A stretch of DNA of 64,000 bases from Pseudomonas parafulva NBRC 16636 = DSM 17004 (GTDB taxonomy: Bacteria > Pseudomonadota > Gammaproteobacteria > Pseudomonadales > Pseudomonadaceae). Shown here piece by piece: positions 9,338 through 17,700 of the stretch. Within the stretch, counting starts at the first letter, position 1; every line of letters starts with the position of its first letter. A program made the translations under genes and the position numbers. The stretch covers positions 27,741 to 91,740 of the forward strand of contig NZ_BBIU01000023.1 of assembly GCF_000730645.1 (NCBI RefSeq), in the 5' to 3' direction. The notes beneath the pieces are model-generated. The model saw nothing but the letters and a program-made list of their open reading frames with translations, was not told the DNA's origin and did no database searches.

Positions 9338-11227
9338 TCAGCCCGCTTTGGCCTGGGTATCAGTCACTGCTTTCTTCGCAGGTGCTGCCTTGGCGGGGGC
9401 CTTTTTGGCGTCAGCAGGCTTGTGGGCCGGCTTGTGGGCAGGGGTGTGCTTGGCGGGCGCCGGCTTGCTTGTGGCAGGCTTGGCCGCAGCTGGCTTGGCA
9501 GGCGCGGGCTTGGCCACCGGTGCGGGTGCCGGCTGCGCGGGCGCAGGTGCGGGCACAGGCGCAGCCTCAGGGGCTGGAGCCGGCGCTGGCGCTACTTCAT
9601 CCGCCTTGGCAGCTGGCTCGGGTGCTTTGTCGCCACCGCCGAACAGCCGCGAGAAGAAGCCTGGCTTGCCCTGCTCGGCCTTGTCAGCAGGTTTTGCGTC
9701 TGCTTTGGCCGGCGCCGTGTCCGCTGCATCGGCCTTGTCGGAGGAGCCACCGAACAGGTTGGAGAAGAACCCACCCTTGCCCTGCTTGGCTGCAGCAGCA
9801 CCGGCAGCCGCCGTGGCGGCCACTGGCGCTGCCTTGACCGGGTCGAACGACTTGCCGGCAAGCAGGTCCTGCACCTGGCTGGCGGCCCGCTGGCCGCTGC
9901 GCAGGGCACCTTCCAGGGTGCCAGGGTACAACGCATCGGTATGCTCACCGGCAAACGCTACGCGCTGCACCGGGCGCTCCCACAGCCGCCAATACTTGCT
10001 GATCTGGCCTGGGCCATAGGCCAGGTACGCGCCGCCGGTACCCACATCTGCGCTGTAGCGCTTCACTTCGTACCCGGTAAAGGCGCCACGGGCCTGCGGG
10101 TAGAAGGCATGCAGGCGGATCAGCACCTGGTCGGCCATCTGCTTGTCGCCGAAGGCCTGCAACAGGCGGGCATTGTCACCCGACAGGTTGATCACCACGT
10201 TGGCACCGCCTTTCAGGGCCGGCTCGATCCACAGCATGCCCAGGCCAGTGTTGCTGTAGATTTCGCCCGACATGCGCGCGCGGCTTTCCCACACCGGCTT
10301 CTTGAATTTGAGCATCAGCTGGTCGCGCCAGCCGTAGTTGGTGCCCTTGATCGCCGCCAGGTGCTGGTTGTCCAGGCCGGGGGTCATCTGGATCTTGGCC
10401 AAGGCACGCAGCGGCACGGCCATCACCAGGTAGTCGGCGCGGTAGCCCACGCTGCCCACCTTCACGGTCACGCCGTCCTTGTCCTGCACGATGGCGGTGA
10501 CTGGCGAGCTGGTCTTGATGGTTTTCAGTTGCTTGACGAAAGCCTGGGCCAGTACCGGGCTGCCGCCTGGCAGGCGTGCCGCGCGCAGGTCGCGGTCGCT
10601 CACATCACGGTACACGCGGTTCTGCTGGGCGAAGTACAGCAGCGACAGGCGCGACGGCTCGTCGTAACGGGTACGGATCTGCTGGTTGACCAGCTGGCGG
10701 GCGGTGGCGGGCAACTGCAGCTTGTCCAGCCAGGAAGACACGGTGATCTGGTCCAGGGCGAACAGCGTGCTGGTCGCCTGTGGCTTCAGCGGGTCGTCGA
10801 TGGAGCGCGCCAGGTCATCGACGGTTTTTTCGTAGCGCTTGAGCGCCTCGGCGGTGGCCGGCTGCTTCACGGCAAGGTCGGCGGCACTGAAATACTCGCC
10901 ATCGATCAGGTAGCCAGGGGTACGGACAAACTCGGGCGCGGGCAACGTGTCGAGCTTGAAGCGGTCCAGGTACTGGTTCAGTACCGGCTGCGCCTTGGTA
11001 TTGCCGATCCATTCGCTGGTGGCCAGGCCCGAGCGCCCGCCCATGCCAGGCTTGGCTTCCAGCACAGTCACCTGCCAGCCTTTGTTCTGCAACTCGTAAG
11101 CGGCCGTGAGGCCCGCCATACCGCCGCCCACCACAATCGCCGTGGGCGTCTTGTCACTCGCCAGCGCGGCGCCGCTGGACACACCAATCAATACCAGCGC
11201 GCACAGGCGCACCCAAGCAGCAGCCAT
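9338..11227 (-). CDS. Secreted flavin-containing amine oxidase with Lys/Ala/Pro-rich tail
   Basis: A 629-residue protein with a signal peptide (residues 1 to about 23, ending GAALA) and an FAD-binding Rossmann motif (VVGGGMAGLTAAYEL, ~32-46, then VLEAKPGMGGRSG). A FAGEHTDALYPGTLEGALRSGQRAA segment near residue 425 is the usual C-terminal FAD contact of monoamine oxidases. Amine substrates would be oxidised in the periplasm. The last ~170 residues are unusual: two near-identical modules (GGFFSNLFGG and PGFFSRLFGG) followed by a low-complexity tail of AKPA/PAPA and Lys-rich repeats like those of AlgP and PhaF. The gene is divergent from bioA. Substrate unknown. Confidence 0.85.
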   Translation of the reverse strand: MAAAWVRLCALVLIGVSSGAALASDKTPTAIVVGGGMAGLTAAYELQNKGWQVTVLEAKPGMGGRSGLATSEWIGNTKAQPVLNQYLDRFKLDTLPAPEFVRTPGYLIDGEYFSAADLAVKQPATAEALKRYEKTVDDLARSIDDPLKPQATSTLFALDQITVSSWLDKLQLPATARQLVNQQIRTRYDEPSRLSLLYFAQQNRVYRDVSDRDLRAARLPGGSPVLAQAFVKQLKTIKTSSPVTAIVQDKDGVTVKVGSVGYRADYLVMAVPLRALAKIQMTPGLDNQHLAAIKGTNYGWRDQLMLKFKKPVWESRARMSGEIYSNTGLGMLWIEPALKGGANVVINLSGDNARLLQAFGDKQMADQVLIRLHAFYPQARGAFTGYEVKRYSADVGTGGAYLAYGPGQISKYWRLWERPVQRVAFAGEHTDALYPGTLEGALRSGQRAASQVQDLLAGKSFDPVKAAPVAATAAAGAAAAKQGKGGFFSNLFGGSSDKADAADTAPAKADAKPADKAEQGKPGFFSRLFGGGDKAPEPAAKADEVAPAPAPAPEAAPVPAPAPAQPAPAPVAKPAPAKPAAAKPATSKPAPAKHTPAHKPAHKPADAKKAPAKAAPAKKAVTDTQAKAG

Positions 11228-11434
11228 ATCGGCAAACTCCGAGTCAGGGGTTACAAAAACGGGGAGAGGCGGAATGCCCCGAGAGAGGCGCTAGAATACG
11301 TCAGCGCCGCAAGGCCTGCCAGCGTGGTGATATCAAGTGCTTCAGGTAAATCACTTTTTCTGCCGGGTTGTCCTGCACCGCGCCTTTGCTTAGGCTTACC
11401 CGCCGAACCACGCCGCAAACCAGGAGAAGTGCTC

Positions 11435-12841
11435 ATGGGCCTCAACGATCAGTGGATGCAACGCGACCTCAAGGTGTTGTGGCACCCCTGCACGCAGATG
11501 AAAGACCACGAGCACCTGCCCCTGATACCGATCAAGCGCGGCGAAGGCGTATGGCTGGAAGACTTCGAGGGCAAGCGCTACCTGGATGCGGTGAGCAGCT
11601 GGTGGGTGAACGTGTTCGGCCACGCCAACCCGCGTATCAACCAGCGCATCAAGGACCAGGTGGACCAGCTGGAGCATGTGATTCTGGCGGGCTTCAGCCA
11701 CCAGCCGGTGATCGAGCTGTCCGAGCGCCTGGTGGCCATGACCCCGGCCGGGCTCGACCGGGTGTTCTACGGTGACAACGGTTCGTCGTGCATCGAAGTG
11801 GCGCTGAAGATGAGCTTCCATTACTGGCAGAACGTCGGCAAACCGGACAAAAAGCGCTTCGTCACCCTCACCAACAGCTACCACGGCGAAACCATTGCCG
11901 CCATGTCGGTAGGTGATGTGCCGCTGTTCACCGAAACCTACAAGGCCTTGTTGCTCGATACCCTCAAGGTGCCGAGCCCCGATTGCTACCTGCGCCCCGA
12001 GGGCGTCAGCTGGGAAGAACACTCCCGCACCCTGTTCGCCGTCATGGAACAGACCTTGGCCGAGCACCACGCCACCATCAGCGCGGTGATCATCGAGCCC
12101 CTGATCCAGGGCGCGGGCGGCATGCGCATGTACCACCCGGTGTACCTCAAACTGCTGCGCGAAGCGTGCGACCGCTACGACGTGCACCTGATCCATGACG
12201 AGATCGCCGTCGGCTTTGGCCGCACCGGCAGTATGTTCGCGTGTGAACAGGCCGGCATCCGCCCCGACTTCCTGTGCCTGTCCAAGGCCCTGACCGGCGG
12301 TTACCTGCCGCTGGCTGCCTGCCTGACCACCGACAAGGTGTACCAGGCGTTCTACGACGACTACTCGACCCTGCGCGCGTTCCTGCACTCGCACAGCTAC
12401 ACCGGCAACCCGCTGGCCTGTGCAGCGGCCCTGGCCACCCTGGATATCTTCGAACAGGACAACGTGATCGAAGCCAACAAGCCCCTGGCCAAGCGCATGG
12501 CCACGGCCACGGCGCACCTCGCCGACCACAAGCATGTGGCGGAGATACGCCAGACCGGCATGGCACTGGCCATCGAGATGGTCCAGGACAAGGCCGGCAA
12601 GGTCGCCTACCCGTGGCAGCAGCGCCGTGGCCTGAAGGTATTCGAGCATGCACTGACCCGCGGCGCCCTGCTGCGCCCATTGGGCAGCGTGGTGTACTTC
12701 CTGCCACCGTACGTGATCACGCCAGAGCAGATCGACTTCCTGGCGGAAGTGGCCAGCGAAGGCATCGACATTGCCACCCGCGACAGCGTCAGCGTTGCCG
12801 TACCGAGCAACTTCCATCCCGACTTCCGCGACCCCGGCTGA
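11435..12841 (+). CDS. bioA: Adenosylmethionine--8-amino-7-oxononanoate aminotransferase
   Basis: A 468-residue class III PLP aminotransferase that transfers an amino group from S-adenosylmethionine to KAPA, giving DAPA in biotin synthesis. The N terminus carries WHPCTQM, diagnostic of Bio[13 protein letters not shown] is the PLP-ring Asp loop, and LSKALTGG holds the Schiff-base lysine Lys284. The start at ATG 11435 follows CAGGAGAAG; the reading frame stays open far upstream only as an antisense shadow of the amine oxidase gene. It is not with other bio genes here, as is common in pseudomonads. rsmE follows after 65 bases. Confidence 0.97.
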   Translation: MGLNDQWMQRDLKVLWHPCTQMKDHEHLPLIPIKRGEGVWLEDFEGKRYLDAVSSWWVNVFGHANPRINQRIKDQVDQLEHVILAGFSHQPVIELSERLVAMTPAGLDRVFYGDNGSSCIEVALKMSFHYWQNVGKPDKKRFVTLTNSYHGETIAAMSVGDVPLFTETYKALLLDTLKVPSPDCYLRPEGVSWEEHSRTLFAVMEQTLAEHHATISAVIIEPLIQGAGGMRMYHPVYLKLLREACDRYDVHLIHDEIAVGFGRTGSMFACEQAGIRPDFLCLSKALTGGYLPLAACLTTDKVYQAFYDDYSTLRAFLHSHSYTGNPLACAAALATLDIFEQDNVIEANKPLAKRMATATAHLADHKHVAEIRQTGMALAIEMVQDKAGKVAYPWQQRRGLKVFEHALTRGALLRPLGSVVYFLPPYVITPEQIDFLAEVASEGIDIATRDSVSVAVPSNFHPDFRDPG

Positions 12842-12906
12842 CAGCGCTCGGGGGCAATGCCCTCCTCCGCCACCCGCCCTGTGCCCCTTTCATCAGAGCC
12901 TGACCC

Positions 12907-13626
12907 ATGAGATTGTCCCGCTTCTTCATCGACGCCCCCCTGAGCATCGGCGAGCACGACCTGCCCGAAGCCCAGGCCCACTACATTGGCCGCGTACTGC
13001 GCATGGCCCCCGGCGATGCCGTGCAATTGTTCGATGGCAGCGGCCAGGAGTACCGCGGGCAGCTGCTGGAAGTGGGCAAGAAGACCGTGCGCGTCACCCT
13101 GGACCAGGCCGTCTCAGGCCAGGCCGACTCCCCCTTGCAGGTTCACCTGGGCCAGGGCCTGTCACGGGGCGAACGCATGGACTGGGCGATCCAGAAGGCC
13201 ACCGAACTGGGTGTCAGCCAGATCACACCGATTGTCAGCGAACGCTGCGAAGTGCGCCTGAAGGACGAACGTGCCGACAAGCGCCTGGCTCACTGGCGCC
13301 AGGTGGCGATCAGCGCCTGCGAGCAATGCGGGCGCTCCACGCTACCTGTCATTCACCCCCCTCAGACGCTTGCGGACTGGCTGGCCAACACCGCAGCCGA
13401 CCTCAAGCTGGTATTGCACCCGGTGGCCGAACCACTCGCAAGCCATGCCAGGCCCGCTACCCTGGCCTTCCTGATCGGCCCAGAGGGCGGCCTGAACGAC
13501 CACGAAGTCGAGCAGGCAAAGGCGGCCGGTTTCCAGGCCGCACGCCTTGGGCCGCGTGTGCTGCGCACCGAAACCGCTCCGGTGGTGGCACTGGCCGTGG
13601 CGCAGCAACTGTGGGGCGACTTCTAA
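12907..13626 (+). CDS. rsmE: 16S rRNA (uracil1498-N3)-methyltransferase RsmE
   Basis: A 239-residue SPOUT-class methyltransferase. It begins with the PUA-like N-terminal domain (RLSRFFIDAPL, HYIGRVLRM), then GERMDWAIQKATELGV and the SAM-binding knot IGPEGGLNDHEVEQA and LGPRVLRTETAPVVAL. It methylates N3 of U1498 in 16S rRNA. A second, more divergent family member occurs at 44567-45274. Its stop codon overlaps by four bases the stop of the convergent hemolysin III gene. Confidence 0.95.
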   Translation: MRLSRFFIDAPLSIGEHDLPEAQAHYIGRVLRMAPGDAVQLFDGSGQEYRGQLLEVGKKTVRVTLDQAVSGQADSPLQVHLGQGLSRGERMDWAIQKATELGVSQITPIVSERCEVRLKDERADKRLAHWRQVAISACEQCGRSTLPVIHPPQTLADWLANTAADLKLVLHPVAEPLASHARPATLAFLIGPEGGLNDHEVEQAKAAGFQAARLGPRVLRTETAPVVALAVAQQLWGDF

Positions 13627-14240
13627 CGCACGTAGAACGAAACCGCCACGAAGTGCATGAGGCTGCCGGCGATCACGAACAGGTGCCAGATGCCGTGCCA
13701 GTGACGGAAGCGCCGGTCGAAGGCGAAGAAGATGATACCCACGGTATAGAACACCCCGCCTGCGGCCAGCCAGGCAAACCCGGCGCTGCCCAGCGTATGC
13801 AGCAGCGGGTTGACCGCCACCAGCACGATCCAGCCCATCACCGCGTAAATGATGATGGACAGTACCCGCGCTTCGGAGCGTGGCTTGATCTCCTGCAACA
13901 TGCCCAGCACGGCCAGCCCCCACACCACGCCAAACAGGCTCCAGCCCCAGGGGCCACGCAGGCTCACCAGGCAGAACGGTGTGTAACTGCCGGCAATCAG
14001 CAGGTAGATGGACAGGTGATCGAGCTTGCGCATGATCACCTTCGCCCGCCCACGGGTGCTGTGGTAAAGGGTGGAGATGCTGTACAGCAGCAGCAGCGTG
14101 CCGCCGTAGATCGAGAAGCTGACGATCTTCCACGGGTCGCCTTGCAGCCCCGCGCTGACGATCAGCCAGATGGCACCGATACAGGCCAGAACCGCACCCA
14201 CCAGGTGGGTCCAGGCATTGAAACGTTCACCGTAATACAT
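13623..14240 (-). CDS. Hemolysin III family (YqfA/PAQR-like) membrane protein
   Basis: A 205-residue integral membrane protein with about seven predicted helices. Family motifs are the opening GERFNAWTHLVGA, the SISTLYHS segment, KLDHLSIYLLIAGSYTPF and a late HWHGIWHLFVIAGSLMHF. The conserved His and Asp residues match the metal-binding core of the hemolysin III/PAQR superfamily. The biological role in pseudomonads is uncertain; YqfA homologues affect membrane lipid homeostasis, and the hemolysin name is historical. It is convergent with rsmE, sharing four bases. Confidence 0.9.
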   Translation of the reverse strand: MYYGERFNAWTHLVGAVLACIGAIWLIVSAGLQGDPWKIVSFSIYGGTLLLLYSISTLYHSTRGRAKVIMRKLDHLSIYLLIAGSYTPFCLVSLRGPWGWSLFGVVWGLAVLGMLQEIKPRSEARVLSIIIYAVMGWIVLVAVNPLLHTLGSAGFAWLAAGGVFYTVGIIFFAFDRRFRHWHGIWHLFVIAGSLMHFVAVSFYVR

Positions 14241-14292
14241 GTGCTAGAAGACCTTTCATCAAGCGGCAAGTTTCATGCGCCAAGCGGGTCGC

Positions 14293-14787
14293 TCAGTCAT
14301 CCAGGCTACTGGACCGACCTAGCTTGCCGCTGCGCTGGGCATCACGTACCAGGCGCTCCAGCCCTACCAGGTCGGGTACCCGGGCAACCTGGTCGCCCAC
14401 CTGCACGGCTGCCAGTTCCAGCGGGCTCAACGGTACATCCACGTAGTTGAGCTGGCTGTCGAGCTTGCACGAGCGCGGGATGCCCTGCAGCAGCAAGGCC
14501 AGGTAGCGCAGGCCCGTGTCGCCCAGAGCATTGAGCACCACCACGCGTGCACGGTCGCCACATGGGGTCTCGGTGCCGCATGCGGCCTCGAAGCCAATCA
14601 GCGGCAGCCGCTGCTGACGCCAGTTCACCCAGCCCAGGTGCCAGGGCGGGTCGCCACGCTGGCACACCAGGTTGCGCTGCCCGCTCAGTTCTGCCACCGC
14701 CACGTTGGGCAGCACCAGGGTGCGGTCACCCAGGGTCAGCAGCAGGCCGGTCAGGCTGCTGCGTTGCCCGGCGATCAATTCAAGCAT
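14293..14787 (-). CDS. chpC: CheW-like protein at the end of the Chp cluster (ChpC-like)
   Basis: A 164-residue CheW-domain protein. It has the alternating beta-strand pattern of CheW (LTLGDRTLVLPNVAVAEL, HLGWVNWRQQRLPLIGFEAA) but no kinase region. In Pseudomonas Chp systems ChpC is an accessory CheW that links extra receptors to ChpA. The start was set at ATG 14787, overlapping the chpA stop by eight bases, which implies translational coupling; a longer in-frame reading to 14877 runs inside chpA and is rejected. The assignment to ChpC rather than a second PilI rests on position. Confidence 0.8.
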   Translation of the reverse strand: MLELIAGQRSSLTGLLLTLGDRTLVLPNVAVAELSGQRNLVCQRGDPPWHLGWVNWRQQRLPLIGFEAACGTETPCGDRARVVVLNALGDTGLRYLALLLQGIPRSCKLDSQLNYVDVPLSPLELAAVQVGDQVARVPDLVGLERLVRDAQRSGKLGRSSSLDD

Positions 14788-17700
14788 GGGGCTGGCTCCA
14801 GTGGGCAATGCTTTGCAGCAGCAGCGACTCCTGATACGGCTTGCCCAGGTACTCGTTGACGCCGATGGCCATGGCACGGTCGCGGTGCTTTTGGCCGGTA
14901 CGCGAGGTGATCATGATGATGGGCAATTGTTGCATGCGTTCGTCACGCCGAATGCGGGTGGCCACCTCGAAACCGTCCATGCGCGGCATTTCGATGTCCA
15001 GCAGCAGCACGTCGGGGCGATGCTCTTCAAGCAGGGCCATGGCGTCCACCCCATCCTTGGCGGTGATCACACTCATGCCATGGCGCTCGAGCAGGCGGCT
15101 GGTGACCTTGCGCACGGTCACCGAGTCATCCACCACCATCACCAGCAAGGCCTTGCGCGGTGCCGGGCCCAGCAACTGCAACTGCGGTACGCCACCCGGC
15201 AGCCGCGCCAGGCGCCGCTGCTGGCCGCGCAACTGGCCAAGCAGGTCCAGAATCAGCACCACCCTGCCATCGCCCAGCAATGTCGCCCCGGAAAGGCCGG
15301 CGACCGCAGCAAACTGCGGCCCCAGGCTCTTGACCACGATCTCGCGGCTGGGCGACAGGCTGTCGACCTGGATCGCGAACGACTGCTCCTGGGAATGCAC
15401 CAGCAGCACCGGCAACGGCACGCTCTGCCCCAGCAAGGCCGGGCGTGCACCGCCCTGCAGCAACTCACCCAGGTAACGCAGCTGGTACTCGTGGCCGGCG
15501 TACACATACTGTGGCGGTTCTTGCTCGTAGCACGCTGCCAGCTCGGCGGGCGGTACGCGCACGATGCCCTCGATGGTGTTGAGCGGGATGGCGTACTGCT
15601 CATCGCCCAAATGCACCATCAGCGCACGGTTGATCGACACGGTGAACGGCAGGCGGATCAGAAACCGCGCGCCTTTGCCCGGCGCCGATTCGATGCTCAT
15701 CGAGCCACCCAGTTGCTTGACCTCCTCGTGCACCACATCCATGCCCAGCCCGCGCCCGGAAATCTGCGTGATTTTCTCGGCGGTGGAAAAACCGGGCCGC
15801 AGGATGAACTGCAGGATCTCGTGGTCGCTCAACTGTGCCTGCGGGTCGAGCAGGCCACGTTTGATCGCCTTGAGCCGTACGGCTTCCAAGGGCACGCCGG
15901 CGCCGTCATCGGTCATCTCGATGACAATGTCGGCGCCTTCGTGCAGCAGGTTCAGGTGAATGGTGCCCTGCTCAGGCTTGCCGGCTGCCAGACGGGCTGC
16001 CCGGCTTTCCAGGCCGTGGTCCACGGCATTGCGCAGCATGTGCTCCAGCGGCGCCACCATGCGCTCGAGCACACTGCGGTCCAGTTCGCCCTCGGCATTG
16101 CCCACCACCAGTTCCACATGCTTGCCCAGCTCGCTCGCCACCTGCCGCACCACCCGCTGCAAGCGCGGCACCAGGCGCTCGAACGGCACCATCAGGGTGG
16201 CGGTGAGGCCCTCCTGCAACTGGCTGTTCACCCGCGCCTGCTGCTGCAACAGCCCGTAGGCTTCCTGGGCACGTTGGGCCATGGTCTCCTTGAGGTCGAG
16301 CAAGTCGGAGGCGGATTCGAACAAGGCCCGGGACAGCTGCTGCAACTGCGAATGGCGGTCCATTTCCAGTGGGTCGAAGTCGTCATAGATGTCGCTTTCA
16401 AGCTGCTGACGGCTGGAAATACGCCCCTGGGTTTCGATATCCAGCCGCAACAGCTGGTCGCGCATACGCTCCAGGGTGGTTTCCATTTCGTTGAGGGTGA
16501 ACTGGGCATCGTTCACTTGCTGCTCGATACGCCCACGAATGACGGAGTGCTCACCGGCCAGGTTGCCCAGGTCGTCCAGCAGCTCGGCATCGACCTTGAC
16601 CATGTCGCCCGGCGCGCGCTCCGGGGCAAGCGCGGGCCCCTCGCTGCTCAACGCTTCAACCGGCCCCTGGCGTGCTGCGTTGTCGGCCAGGGCGGCACTG
16701 CTGAAATTGCGGATGTAATCGATCAGTGCCGTGGCGGCATGCAGCGGCTGGCCAAGGCGTACGGCGTCAAGCATCTGCGCCAGGCGATCATGGCAATTTT
16801 GCAACAGGGCGAACAATGCCCCGCCAGGTGGCAGGCGGCCTGCGGCCAGCAGCTCGTACAGAAACTCCAGTTCATGGGCCAGGTCACCGATGGGGCCGAT
16901 CTCGACCATGCGCGCAACACCCTTGAGGGTGTGCAGGTCGCGCATCAGGTTGTCCACCTCGGCACTGTTGCGCGGGTCCGCCTGCCAGCGGGCCAGTGCG
17001 GCGGCGGCACTCTCGACGATATCCGAGCTTTCTTCGAGAAATACCTCGAGCAACTCTTCGCCGGGCTTATCCGGGCCCTGAGGCGGCAACTGCGATGGCT
17101 CAGCCAGTACCGGCGCAGGCACCTGCCCAAGGCCGAGGGCATCGCTCAGGTCCATGTCCGGGTGCAACGGGGTGACCGTGTCCAGGCCGACCAGGCCGGT
17201 GGCATCCGGCGCCAGGCCCTCGCCCAGCAGGTCACGCAGGCTTTGCACCAGCTCCAGGCGAGCGACCACGTCCTGGCCGGCCGCCAGTTCGTCCAGCATG
17301 TCGAGCAACGCTTCGTGGGCTTGATGCGCCTGGGCGAAAAAGCGCGGGTCGGCCGGCAGGCTGCCCTCTTCCACGGCGCCGTACAGGTCGAGCAGCGCCT
17401 CGCACACCTCGTCCACCTGCCACAGGTCGGCCTGGTGCGCGGCATGGCCAAGCTGGGTCATTTCGTCCAGCAGGGTTTCGAGCCCGTCTCGCTGGCCGGG
17501 CTGTTGCTGCCAGCCAGACAACAGCGCTTCGGCATCCATCAGGCTGTCCATGGCCTGGCTCAGAAACGCGGCCACCGCCTGCGGGTCACGGGCACGTCGC
17601 CGCGTGGTCGGCAAGCTGGCCTGGGCGCCAGCCAGGCGTTCGTCCACCGCCACGCCCACCTGCTCGATCAGCGCGGTAGCGCCCGGCAAGGGTGCCAGGG

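Noticed and set aside
9275..11434. Long open frame on the plus strand leading into bioA (would give an 1188-residue protein).
   Set aside because: It is antisense to the amine oxidase gene; low-complexity Gly/Arg/Leu translation, no ribosome site. The bioA start at 11435 has CAGGAGAAG and a conserved N terminus.
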